Shown here: piece by piece, positions 39,943 through 47,942 of the stretch
How the letters are laid out: every line of letters starts with the position of its first letter
Position numbering within the stretch: the stretch's first letter is position 1
Assembly: GCA_024232355.1 (NCBI GenBank)
Contig: JAAEPW010000798.1
Span: 17,027-81,026 of the forward strand
Origin: Chloroflexota bacterium
GTDB lineage: Bacteria; Chloroflexota; Anaerolineae; B4-G1
DNA length: 64,000 nt
Direction of reading: 5' to 3'
The notes under the pieces: model-generated
What the model was told of the DNA's origin: nothing
What the model saw: the letters and a program-made list of their open reading frames with translations, nothing else
The model's database searches: none
Position numbers and translations under genes: made by a program

Positions 39943-40794
39943 CTACTTGCCCAGATCCTCCAGCAGAGCTTGTAGAGCATCCTCGCTCATATCATAACCG
40001 TGCTCAGGGCCAGGGAACTCGCCAGCGATAACATCATCACGATAACTCTCCAACGCCACGGTGATTGTGGAAAAGGTGCTGGCATATTGTTTGACAAACT
40101 TGGGCACAAAGCGGTCAAAGAGGCCTATGAGATCGTGAGTAACCAGCACTTGCCCATCGCAATCCGGCCCGGCACCGATGCCGATAGTGGGAATGTTGAC
40201 ATGCTGGGTGATGAGCTTGGCCACCGGGCCGGGAATCGCCTCCAGGATGAGGCTGAACGCACCGGCTTGCTCCAACGCTACGGCATCGTCAATCAACGCC
40301 TTGGCGGTAGCGACGTCTTTGCCCTGCACTCGGTAGCCGCCCAACTTGGAGATGGTCTGGGGTGTCAGACCGATGTGGCCCATCACGGGGATGCCGGCGG
40401 TCACGATAGCCCGGACAGTGATGGCCATATCGCGCCCGCCTTCCAATTTGACCACGTCCATACCGCCCTCTTTGAGGAATCGCCCCGCGTTGCGCACGGC
40501 CTCCTTCACATCCACCTGGTAGGACATAAAGGGCATATCGCCCACCAGCAACGGATTTTTGGCCCCGCGCGCCACGGCCTTGCAATGGTGCAGCATCTCG
40601 TCCATCGTCACAGACACGGTGTTTTCGTGGCCCAAGACCACCATGGCCAGCGAGTCGCCTACCAGGACAATGTCTATGCCTGCTTGATCCACCAGCAGCC
40701 CGGTAGGGTAATCGTAGGCAGTGAGCATGGTGATCGGCTCGCCCTTTTTCTTTTTACTCTGTAGATTCAGGATCGTGACTTTTTTGCGAGTCAT
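39943..40794 (-). CDS. panB: 3-methyl-2-oxobutanoate hydroxymethyltransferase (PanB)
   Basis: Start at ATG 40794 behind GGAGGAG. 283 residues. Motifs: MLTAYDYPTGLLVDQAGID, VGDSLAMVVLGHENT (metal-binding Asp in GDS), LLVGDMPFMSYQ, VKLEGG, GHIGLTPQTISKLGGYRVQG, EAIPGPVAKLIT and TIGIGAGPDCDGQVLV. It adds a one-carbon unit from methylene-THF to 2-oxoisovalerate to form ketopantoate, the first committed step to pantothenate. Divergent from the S58 peptidase gene. Confidence 0.96.
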   Translation of the reverse strand: MTRKKVTILNLQSKKKKGEPITMLTAYDYPTGLLVDQAGIDIVLVGDSLAMVVLGHENTVSVTMDEMLHHCKAVARGAKNPLLVGDMPFMSYQVDVKEAVRNAGRFLKEGGMDVVKLEGGRDMAITVRAIVTAGIPVMGHIGLTPQTISKLGGYRVQGKDVATAKALIDDAVALEQAGAFSLILEAIPGPVAKLITQHVNIPTIGIGAGPDCDGQVLVTHDLIGLFDRFVPKFVKQYASTFSTITVALESYRDDVIAGEFPGPEHGYDMSEDALQALLEDLGK

Positions 40795-40931
40795 AATTTT
40801 CTCCTCCACTTGCCCAACTATTTCGTTGATATATCATGTAAATCATAGCATCGCAAGTCCAACTTGTCAAAACCATCCCCGAATATAGCAACTTTTGTCC
40901 CGGATGAGGGTTTCCAAGTGTGGAGGGCATT

Positions 40932-41909
40932 ATGAACAACACTATCACCGATGTATCGGGCATCAAGGTAGGGCATTACACCGACAGGGAAGGTATCACC
41001 GGCTGCACAGTGGTGCTGTGCAAAGGCGGAGCCGTGGGCGGTGTGGACGTGCGCGGTTCCGCACCCGGCACCCGTGAGACCGATCTGATGCGCCCGGTGA
41101 ATCTGGTACAAGAGGTTCACGCCGTGCTGCTCACCGGCGGCAGCGCTTATGGCCTGGATGCGGCGGGCGGCGTTATGCGTTGGCTGGAAGAACGCGAGAT
41201 CGGTTTTAACGTTGGCGTAGGCGTCGTACCCATCGTGCCAGCGGCGGTGCTATTCGACCTCGCCATCGGTGACCCCAAAGCCCGCCCTAACGCCGATGCA
41301 GGGTATCAGGCTTGCCAGTCGGCAACGAGTGGCCCGGTGGCCGAAGGTAACGTCGGTGCAGGGACAGGAGCCACGGTGGGCAAGTTGTTTGGGCCCAAAC
41401 TTGCCACCAAGAGCGGCATGGGCACGGCCAGCGTCAAGATTGGTAAAGGCATCATCGTGGGCGCCATCGTCGCCGTCAACGCCTTTGGCGACGTGGTAGA
41501 CTCGGATACCGGCACGATTCTCGCTGGCACCCGCAAACCGGTCGTTGGTGGGTTTGTGAACACTGTCAAGCAAATGCAAGGCAACTTGGGCCAGACCATT
41601 CTCGGTCTCGCCAACACCGTACTGGCGGTCGTCGCCACCAACGGCTATCTGACAAAAGAAGGAGCAAACAAAGTAGCCCAAATGGCGCACGATGGGCTGG
41701 CACGAAGCATTCGCCCGGTGCACACCATGTTCGATGGCGATACCGTTTTTGCTCTGTCTACCGGTAAACGTCCCAAAAAAGGCGGTGGAGCCAACATCAC
41801 GGCTGTGGGCGCCGCTGCCGCCGAGGTATTGGCGCAAGCCGTGGTACAGGCGGTGCAAAATGCTGAATCATTGGGAGGTGTCCCTGCTGCCCACGACCTG
41901 AAAACATAG
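40932..41909 (+). CDS. P1 (S58) family peptidase, DmpA/NylC/BapA type
   Basis: ATG 40932 follows GGAGGGCATT. 325 residues. The family core is clear: TDVSGIKVGHYTD, GCTVVLCKGGAVGGVDVRG, GTRETDLMRP, LLTGGSAYGLDAAGGVMRWLEE, GVVPIVPAAVLFDL, and the region of self-cleavage, GLANTVLAVVATNGYLTKEG, where the Asn-Thr pair matches the site that yields an N-terminal nucleophile. Characterised relatives remove N-terminal beta-alanine or D/L residues from peptides, or cut nylon oligomers. It is 15 bases upstream of panC and divergent from panB, so a role in beta-alanine supply is plausible. Confidence 0.9.
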   Translation: MNNTITDVSGIKVGHYTDREGITGCTVVLCKGGAVGGVDVRGSAPGTRETDLMRPVNLVQEVHAVLLTGGSAYGLDAAGGVMRWLEEREIGFNVGVGVVPIVPAAVLFDLAIGDPKARPNADAGYQACQSATSGPVAEGNVGAGTGATVGKLFGPKLATKSGMGTASVKIGKGIIVGAIVAVNAFGDVVDSDTGTILAGTRKPVVGGFVNTVKQMQGNLGQTILGLANTVLAVVATNGYLTKEGANKVAQMAHDGLARSIRPVHTMFDGDTVFALSTGKRPKKGGGANITAVGAAAAEVLAQAVVQAVQNAESLGGVPAAHDLKT

Positions 41910-41924
41910 ACATAGGAGTTGAAT

Positions 41925-42758
41925 ATGCAAACCGTCACTACGCTCTCAGAACTGCACGCCGCGCGTGCATCACTTGCCGAACCGGTGGGTTTGGTCCCCA
42001 CAATGGGTTACCTTCACAAAGGTCATCTGTCATTGGTGCGCCGGGCGCGGGCCGAGTGTGCCAGTGTGGTTGCCAGCATTTTCGTCAATCCCACTCAGTT
42101 CAGTCCAAAGGAAGACCTGTCCACTTATCCACGTGACATCCCACAAGACCTACGCTTGCTAGAGACCGGGGGGACTGACCTGGTCTGGATGCCCACGGAC
42201 GAGGTCATGTACCCGCCTGGTTTTCAGACGTGGGTCACCGTGGAAGAGATTACGCAACCACTGGAAGGCGGTATGCGTCCTGGCCATTTCCGCGGTGTGA
42301 CGACGGTAGTTGCCAAACTGTTTACGGGTGTCCAGCCTCAAAAAGCCTACTTTGGTCAAAAGGATGCCCAGCAAGTCGTCGTCATCCGGCAGATGACGCG
42401 CGACTTGAACTTTCCGATCGACATCATCACTTGCCCTATTGTGCGTGAATCGGATGGCCTGGCCATGTCCAGCCGCAACACCTATCTCAATCCTCAAGAG
42501 CGCCAAGCGGCTACTGTGCTGCACCGCGCTCTCAACGCCGCTCGCACCACGCTTGAATCGAGCGAGCGAGACGCCAAGCGGTTGCGCCGCATCGTGACCG
42601 AGATTATCGCCAGTGAACCGTTGGCACGTCTCCAATACATCTCTTGTGCCCATCCCGACACACTTCAAGAGCTGGAAACCGTTCTCGACCGGGCATTAAT
42701 CTCTATGGCCGTCTTTGTGGGTCAAACACGCTTGATCGATAATATTTTGTACGAATGA
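41925..42758 (+). CDS. panC: Pantothenate synthetase (PanC)
   Basis: ATG 41925 has AGGAG six bases upstream; 277 residues. Motifs: VPTMGYLHKGHLSLV (ATP-binding HxGH), SIFVNPTQFSPKEDLSTYPR, YPPGFQTWV, EGGMRPGHFRGVTTVVAKL, YFGQKDAQQVVVIR and RESDGLAMSSRNTYL. It joins pantoate and beta-alanine using ATP. The operon with the S58 peptidase faces panB-panE; panD (aspartate decarboxylase) is not present. Confidence 0.96.
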   Translation: MQTVTTLSELHAARASLAEPVGLVPTMGYLHKGHLSLVRRARAECASVVASIFVNPTQFSPKEDLSTYPRDIPQDLRLLETGGTDLVWMPTDEVMYPPGFQTWVTVEEITQPLEGGMRPGHFRGVTTVVAKLFTGVQPQKAYFGQKDAQQVVVIRQMTRDLNFPIDIITCPIVRESDGLAMSSRNTYLNPQERQAATVLHRALNAARTTLESSERDAKRLRRIVTEIIASEPLARLQYISCAHPDTLQELETVLDRALISMAVFVGQTRLIDNILYE

Positions 42759-42765
42759 AACGTCA

Positions 42766-42794
42766 TTGACAGATACTTTATCACGTGTTAAAAT
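42766..42794 (+). promoter_or_regulatory. Predicted strong promoter of proS
   Basis: Perfect -35 TTGACA (42766-42771), 17-base spacer, TAAAAT (42789-42794). It starts 7 bases after panC, and about 200 bases of leader separate it from proS. Confidence 0.75.
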
Positions 42795-42875
42795 GCCGTC
42801 TAGTGAGGAAATATGATAATGTCTTTTAGACTACCCGCCCCTAGCAACTCGCAGCCGTATCCCTTTCGAGGGTTC

Positions 42876-42957
42876 GGTTAGCGTTACCCGGGCGTAGCCA
42901 GCCACCGCCCGTTTTGCTAACCACCAGCCTTCGGAATCCGGAGGCTGGTTTTGCTTT
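42876..42957 (+). promoter_or_regulatory. Structured leader and possible attenuator upstream of proS
   Basis: A two-tier hairpin forms first: GGTTAGC (42876-42882) with GCTAACC (42916-42922), enclosing CGGGCG (42889-42894) with CGCCCG (42906-42911). Directly after it comes an 11-bp terminator-like hairpin (42924-42934 with 42938-42948, loop AAT, one T-G pair) followed by TTTTGCTTT. The apical loop of the first structure holds CCAGCC (42898-42903), the same bases that form the 5' side of the terminator stem, so a competing pairing with GGCTGG is possible. It lacks the conserved T-box sequence. Confidence 0.6.
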
Positions 42958-42995
42958 AGGGACAGAAACTCGCATACAAAGGAGGAACGATTACG

Positions 42996-44753
42996 ATGAA
43001 AATGAGTAAACTTTTTGGTCAGACCCTGCGAAAACCACCGGCAGACGCGCAGATCGCCAGCCACCAATTACTGATTCAGGCAGGATTCATACGCCAACTG
43101 GGGGCCGGTATCTTTAGCTACCTACATATGGCACATCGCTCGATGACCAAAATCGAAAACATCCTGCGCGACGAAATGAACGCCATCGGCGGACAAGAAA
43201 TCACGATGCCCGTCATCCATCCAGCCGATATCTGGAAAGAAACCGAACGTTGGTATCAGATCGGTTCAGAGATGGGGCGCTTTCACGACAAGAACAATCG
43301 AGATATGGTACTGGCAATGACCCACGAAGAAGTCATCGCCGACCTGGTGCGCACCGAGATTCAGTCGTACAAGCAACTGCCGCACTTGCTGTATCACATC
43401 CAGACAAAATGGCGCGACGATCCTCGTCCACGGGCCGGTCTGATTCGGGTACGAGAATTCACTATGAAAGACAGTTACAGCCTGGATACCGATATGGATG
43501 GTTTGGACGTCCAGTATCGGAACCATTACCAGGCATATTTTGATATCTTTCACCGTTGCGATCTGCCCGTATCGGCGGTCAAATCGGACGTGGGAATGAT
43601 GGGAGGAAAAATAGCACACGAATTCATGTACCTGACTCCCATTGGAGAAGATACCTTGATCATTTGCGACGAGTGCACGTATATGGCAAATCGTCAGATC
43701 GCCCGGTTCCAAAAACCCACTGCGGTAAAAGAAGAACCAAAACCGATTGAAAACGTCGCCACGCCCGGCATAACTACTATCGAGGACTTGGCAAAATTCC
43801 TGAACATACCCGAGTCAAAAACTGCCAAAGCGTTCTTCCGAATGGCGACCATCACAAAAGGGCAAGAGGACGTTGAAAAACTCGTTTTTGCTGTTGTGCG
43901 CGGCGATATGGACGTCAACGAAACCAAACTGCTCAATGCCGTGGGAGCCAAGTCTCTGCGTCCAGCACATGACGATGAAATTCGAGACATTGGCACTATT
44001 CCTGGTTACGCCTCTCCGATAGGAATCAAGGACGTGATCCTAGTTGTAGATGACCTCATCCCTGATTCAGCCAATCTAGTAGCCGGTGCTAACAAAGAAG
44101 GGTATCACCTGTTGAACGTCAATTATGGAAGAGACTATCAAGCCAACATCGTCCAGGATATCGCCATAGCGGAAGAAGGATATGCCTGCCCTGATTGCGG
44201 TGCAACGATGCGCTCATCAAAGGGAGTAGAAGTCGGCAATATTTTCAAGCTGGGCAGTCGCTACTCGGATGCTCTGGGCTGTTCATTCTTGGACAAAGAT
44301 GGAGAGGCCAAACCGGTGATCATGGGGTCTTATGGCATTGGTGTTGGGCGTCTGTTGGCATGTGTGGCTGAAGAATACCACGACGAGTATGGTCTCATCT
44401 GGCCGATTACGATAGCGCCTTATCACGTCTATCTCGTCGCGTTGCAAGGGGGTGAAGAGGTGTCCGAGCGCCTGTATACCGATTTGCAGTCTGCAAACGT
44501 CGAGGTGCTGTACGATGACCGCAAAGAGAGAGCGGGCGTCAAGTTCAACGATGCTGACCTGATCGGTATTCCTATACGGTTAACGGTGAGCAAACGTTCA
44601 CTCAAGGCTGGGGGAATCGAACTGAAACTCCGCCGTGATTCTGAACGCACGGTCATTCCGCAGGAAGAAATCGTATCTTGTGTGACAAGTACAATGGAAA
44701 CGCTAAAAGCAAAGATTACCGATAGGGTGGTGGTAAAGCCTTACACCGACTGA
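42996..44753 (+). CDS. proS: Prolyl-tRNA synthetase, bacterial type with editing domain
   Basis: 585 residues, from ATG 42996 (GGAGGAACGATTACG upstream; ATG 43002 also possible). Class II synthetase: motif 1 AGFIRQLGAGIFSYLHMAHRS, motif 2 WRDDPRPRAGLIRVREFTMKD, motif 3 GSYGIGVGRLLACVAEE. The YbaK-like editing insertion sits between motifs 2 and 3 (about 230-400; AKFLNIPESKTAKAFFRMA, VRGDMDVNETKLLNA). The anticodon-binding domain is at about 470-575. Charges tRNA-Pro and clears mischarged alanine. Long leader with a possible attenuator in front. Confidence 0.96.
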   Translation: MKMSKLFGQTLRKPPADAQIASHQLLIQAGFIRQLGAGIFSYLHMAHRSMTKIENILRDEMNAIGGQEITMPVIHPADIWKETERWYQIGSEMGRFHDKNNRDMVLAMTHEEVIADLVRTEIQSYKQLPHLLYHIQTKWRDDPRPRAGLIRVREFTMKDSYSLDTDMDGLDVQYRNHYQAYFDIFHRCDLPVSAVKSDVGMMGGKIAHEFMYLTPIGEDTLIICDECTYMANRQIARFQKPTAVKEEPKPIENVATPGITTIEDLAKFLNIPESKTAKAFFRMATITKGQEDVEKLVFAVVRGDMDVNETKLLNAVGAKSLRPAHDDEIRDIGTIPGYASPIGIKDVILVVDDLIPDSANLVAGANKEGYHLLNVNYGRDYQANIVQDIAIAEEGYACPDCGATMRSSKGVEVGNIFKLGSRYSDALGCSFLDKDGEAKPVIMGSYGIGVGRLLACVAEEYHDEYGLIWPITIAPYHVYLVALQGGEEVSERLYTDLQSANVEVLYDDRKERAGVKFNDADLIGIPIRLTVSKRSLKAGGIELKLRRDSERTVIPQEEIVSCVTSTMETLKAKITDRVVVKPYTD

Positions 44754-44798
44754 TAATCCAACATCAAAGGAGCGACTATTACATTCAGATAGCCCTAA

Positions 44799-44940
44799 TT
44801 TGACAATGGCACATTGACATAAATATCACTCACAAGGCTCCAAGCGGGTCTGTGACCCGCGGTTTTGGCTCTCACACATTGGTGATTGACCAAAATCGGG
44901 GGTTACAAACCCCCTCTGAGCCAAATGTGCCATTGTCAAA
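44799..44940. mobile_element. MITE-like element with 17-bp perfect terminal inverted repeats
   Basis: TTTGACAATGGCACATT (44799-44815) is repeated inverted at 44924-44940. Inside are GCGGGT-ctgtg-ACCCGC, GGGGGTT-acaa-ACCCCC hairpins and a GGCTC/GAGCC pair. There is no open frame. The right end touches the stop codon of the phosphatase gene (44941). It may also act as the terminator of both convergent genes. No flanking target duplication is evident. Confidence 0.6.
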
Positions 44941-45417
44941 CTAATCACTTGATTCTTTTTCGACCATGGCGATGATGCGCTCATAACCATCTGTGATCAA
45001 TTGCTCCAGTTCCTTGGCAGTATGCGCGTATTCCTGTCGCGTGCCCCCGTACGGGTCCGCGACATCGCGCATCTGCCCCGTCATCTCACTGATCAAGTAC
45101 ACTTTGCGGGCATGGACCGGGAAAGCGGCACCTAATGCTTCCGTATGACTGCGCGTCATCGCCAATACCAAATCGGCCTGAGACATCATCTCGCGCGTGA
45201 TGTTGCGCGAACGATGATCGCTCAAATCAATCCCGCGTCGATCCATTACCTCGATGGCGTGGGTGCTTGCCGGCCGTCCATCAGCCGTCCAAACGCCAGC
45301 CGAGGCCACTTGCCAATCCTGCCGTGCATCGTCGTGGGCCAACCGAGACTGCAACAACACCTCTGCCATCGGAGAACGACAAATGTTCCCAGTACAAACT
45401 ATGATCACCGTCGGCAT
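44941..45417 (-). CDS. Low-molecular-weight protein-tyrosine phosphatase
   Basis: 158 residues from ATG 45417 (GGAGGGGATTTG in front). The P-loop is VCTGNICRSPMAEVLL, C-x5-R-S at residues 9-16. The general acid Asp is in DPYGGTRQEY, and SHRSRNI and VLAMTRSH are family motifs. It removes phosphate from tyrosine (or arginine, as in YwlE; the Thr at the loop position after Cys is compatible with the latter). The gene follows the hpf terminator, so it may be expressed separately. Confidence 0.92.
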   Translation of the reverse strand: MPTVIIVCTGNICRSPMAEVLLQSRLAHDDARQDWQVASAGVWTADGRPASTHAIEVMDRRGIDLSDHRSRNITREMMSQADLVLAMTRSHTEALGAAFPVHARKVYLISEMTGQMRDVADPYGGTRQEYAHTAKELEQLITDGYERIIAMVEKESSD

Positions 45418-45475
45418 CAAATCCCCTCCCCATCTATCTCAAATGTAGCAAAAGTTGCCTTGGAACAATTCGAAA

Positions 45476-45501
45476 GGGGGTTCGGTTGGCACCGAACCCC
45501 C
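45476..45501 (-). terminator. Terminator downstream of hpf
   Basis: GGGGGTTCGGT (45476-45486) pairs perfectly with ACCGAACCCCC (45491-45501) over a 4-base loop; on the minus strand TTTCG follows. It lies 70 bases after the hpf stop. Confidence 0.75.
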
Positions 45502-45570
45502 TGGTTGAACATGTTGAAAGCTTTTTGTCAGCCTATCCACCTGGCTGCCTATTTAAACCCGTATGCTCTT

Positions 45571-46107
45571 TCAGACAAACTCGGGTTGCAACAATCCATA
45601 GTTATCATCCCCGCGCTTGTAAACGACGTTGATAGCATCCTCGTCCGCGTTCAAAAAAATGTAAAAGCTATGACCCAGCAATTCCATTTGCTCAATTGCT
45701 TCTTCTGGTACCATCGGCAAGACATCGAAACGTTTGACTCGAACAATCTCTCCTTCAGCCTGTTCCACAAATTCTTCAACAGGCAATGCATCAGTGACTA
45801 TGTGCATGCGGTCCTTACGCTTGCCTTTATAGCGTGCGATCTGGCGATACATCTTGTCCAACACTGCATCAATCGAAGCAAACATGTCTTGAGTGCGTTC
45901 TTCGGCCCGCAAAATCTTGCCCCGCACCCGTACTGTCAACTGCGCCACCTGGCTATGAGCGGCACTACGCGTATTTTCTACCGTCAGGTCCATCCGTGCT
46001 TCGTCAATCGAGGGTAAATAACGATCCAGCTTTTCTACCTTTTGATCTACATACTCGTTCAAATGTGGAGTCATTTCCATATTCCGGGTGAAAATTGATA
46101 CGTCCAT
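45571..46107 (-). CDS. hpf: Ribosome hibernation promoting factor, long form
   Basis: 178 residues, AAGGAGG in front. The N-terminal domain (1-100) has the beta-alpha-beta-beta-beta-alpha fold start MDVSIFTRNMEMTPHLNEYV, KVEKLDRYLP, EERTQDMFASIDAVLDKMYRQI. The C-terminal domain (about 120-178) has VRVKRFDVLPMVPEEAIEQM, LLGHSFYIFLNADEDAINVVYKR. The long form dimerises idle 70S ribosomes into 100S particles. The stop is 70 bases before a terminator. Confidence 0.95.
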   Translation of the reverse strand: MDVSIFTRNMEMTPHLNEYVDQKVEKLDRYLPSIDEARMDLTVENTRSAAHSQVAQLTVRVRGKILRAEERTQDMFASIDAVLDKMYRQIARYKGKRKDRMHIVTDALPVEEFVEQAEGEIVRVKRFDVLPMVPEEAIEQMELLGHSFYIFLNADEDAINVVYKRGDDNYGLLQPEFV

Positions 46108-46133
46108 AGACTACCTCCTTACAAAATAGATTT

Positions 46134-46161
46134 GGTATAAACAGAACCCAAGCCACGACAA
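46134..46161 (-). promoter_or_regulatory. Possible promoter of hpf
   Basis: On the minus strand TTGTCG (46156-46161), 16 bases, TATACC (46134-46139), 27 bases before the hpf start. It would allow hpf to be expressed apart from the comF/tad transcript. Confidence 0.4.
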
Positions 46162-46177
46162 ACCAAACAAACTGTTA

Positions 46178-46894
46178 TTACCGCGCACGGGCCAACGTCA
46201 GAGCTTGTACACTGAGTGCGTCTTCATCATACAGCGCTATCGCACAGGCTTCCAGCGTTGCCCCTGTGGTACATACATCATCAATCAATAATACTCGCTT
46301 GCCAGCCAACTCGTCGCCAGAACAGCAAAAGGCAGCGCGCACATTCTCCTTCCTTTGACTGGCGTCAAGTTCGATTTGTGAGACCGTTGCACGCTGCCGT
46401 ATCAATACTTTTTCATTCACGCTCAATCCCGTCCGACGCGCCATCTCGCGGGCCAATAACGCCGCTTGATTATATCCACGTTCACGGAAGCGGGCTGCGT
46501 GCAATGGAACAGACACCACAACGTCAATGGGCGTCCCGTGCTGCATCCAATAGGCCGCCATTAGGCCACCCAGAGGTTCAGCCAAGACAGTACACCCGCG
46601 ATATTTAAACCAGTGCATTGCCCGGCGGAGCGCAGCTTCAAAGTAAACCACGGAACGGATACTCTCAATTTGCAGGGGAGAGATCTGACAGCGCGGGCAC
46701 AACTCATTGTCGATTACTGCGTTTCCACAGCGAACACAATAAGGAGATTCCACTCGAGGAACACCACCCATACACTCGGTACAAAACCACGCGCCATCTT
46801 GACGACAGTCGATACAACGTGGAGGGTAGAAAAGATTGAGAAACTGGTTACGAAAACTATCCCAGTGACGACCCGCTGCTTCAATAACCGACAC
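46178..46894 (-). CDS. ComF family phosphoribosyltransferase-like protein
   Basis: 238 residues. The N-terminal zinc-ribbon part has CIDCRQDGAWFCTEC and CVRCGN...CPRC; the C-terminal domain ends with the PRPP-binding loop VLLIDDVCTTGAT. YRGCTVLAEPLGGLMAAYW and SVPLHAARFRERGYNQAALLAREM are typical of ComF. ComF assists DNA uptake in transformable bacteria. It lies 49 bases downstream of tadC, in the same direction as the pilus genes. Confidence 0.92.
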   Translation of the reverse strand: MSVIEAAGRHWDSFRNQFLNLFYPPRCIDCRQDGAWFCTECMGGVPRVESPYCVRCGNAVIDNELCPRCQISPLQIESIRSVVYFEAALRRAMHWFKYRGCTVLAEPLGGLMAAYWMQHGTPIDVVVSVPLHAARFRERGYNQAALLAREMARRTGLSVNEKVLIRQRATVSQIELDASQRKENVRAAFCCSGDELAGKRVLLIDDVCTTGATLEACAIALYDEDALSVQALTLARAR

Positions 46895-46943
46895 AGGCTT
46901 AAAAATCCATCCTTGACCTTGTCCTACACACCAGCCTGCCCAC

Positions 46944-47819
46944 CTAGAACATGCCCAGATTTCCCGATGTAAACATTACAATCACCTGGATTATGGCCGG
47001 CCCCAGTAGAATTATGTAAATAGCAGGAAAGATCAAAAAAACAATAGCGGGCAACATTTTAATACCGGCCATGCTGGCCTGCTCTTCAGCTCGTTGGCGG
47101 CGGCGCATACGCATCTGCTCTGACTGAATACGTAACACCTTGGCAATACTAACACCCAATTGGTCCGCCTGAATAATGGCTGCTATAAAAGTAGATACAT
47201 CCCGAACATCCATCCGGTCAGCCATCTCGCGCAGCGCCTCACGACGCAATTTGCCCAACTGAAGCTCCTGGATCACTCGAGTGAATGCCAGACATAGTTC
47301 GTTGTCCCACTTTTCAGCCACTTTGGACATAGCAGCATCAAATCCCAGACCCGCTTCCACACAAATTGTCAGCAAATCAAGAGCATCGGGCAGCGACTTG
47401 ATAATCTCCTTTTGCCGCTTTGATATCTTGCCCCCCAACGACATCACCGGCATAAAATAGCCCAGCGCGCCCCCTACCACAGGCATCAGTATCCGCTGCA
47501 TAAAGGGTAGGGTCTTGGCTAAAAAGGCTCCAGCAATACCCAGGCCTCCAAATAAAAGCCCCGCCAATATCCGGGTGCCCAAAAATTTGGGCATTTCATA
47601 CGGATTGCCTGCCAAGTCCAGTTTGTGCTGCAATGCCTTTTGGCTCTCTGCTGGCGAGAGACGCATCGCAAGCCCTGCCAAACCCGTGATTATTGGTGAC
47701 AATACACGTTCGCTAAAAGGTTGAGATAACTCGATCTCCTCCAGAGTCACCGGACGGTCTAACGTGCCGAATTCTGCGAGACGATCTTCAATACTAGGGG
47801 TACTCTTTTTACGTGCCAT
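46944..47819 (-). CDS. tadC: TadC, pilus membrane-platform protein
   Basis: 291 residues; AGGAGG precedes the ATG. A type II secretion F domain covers about 130-260 (LPDALDLLTICVEAGLGFDAAM, ELCLAFTRVIQELQLGKLRREAL, LGVSIAKVLRIQSEQMR). Membrane segments lie near residues 85-125 and 255-285. TadB and TadC form the inner-membrane platform of the Tad pilus that the ATPase TadA rotates to add or remove pilins. Confidence 0.92.
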   Translation of the reverse strand: MARKKSTPSIEDRLAEFGTLDRPVTLEEIELSQPFSERVLSPIITGLAGLAMRLSPAESQKALQHKLDLAGNPYEMPKFLGTRILAGLLFGGLGIAGAFLAKTLPFMQRILMPVVGGALGYFMPVMSLGGKISKRQKEIIKSLPDALDLLTICVEAGLGFDAAMSKVAEKWDNELCLAFTRVIQELQLGKLRREALREMADRMDVRDVSTFIAAIIQADQLGVSIAKVLRIQSEQMRMRRRQRAEEQASMAGIKMLPAIVFLIFPAIYIILLGPAIIQVIVMFTSGNLGMF

Positions 47820-47942
47820 CCTACGTCCTCCTATTTTTGTCCCCGTTTATGCCATCTGTTATACAACAACCAAAACCCGTTATCTCTCTAATCCCATGTT
47901 AGCTGAAATGACCACAAATTGATGCGTACAAGTCTCTGACTA

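Noticed and set aside
42841..42960. T-box riboswitch in front of proS
   Set aside because: The conserved AGGGTGGNACCGCG sequence is missing; only hairpins and a terminator are seen, so I call it a possible attenuator.
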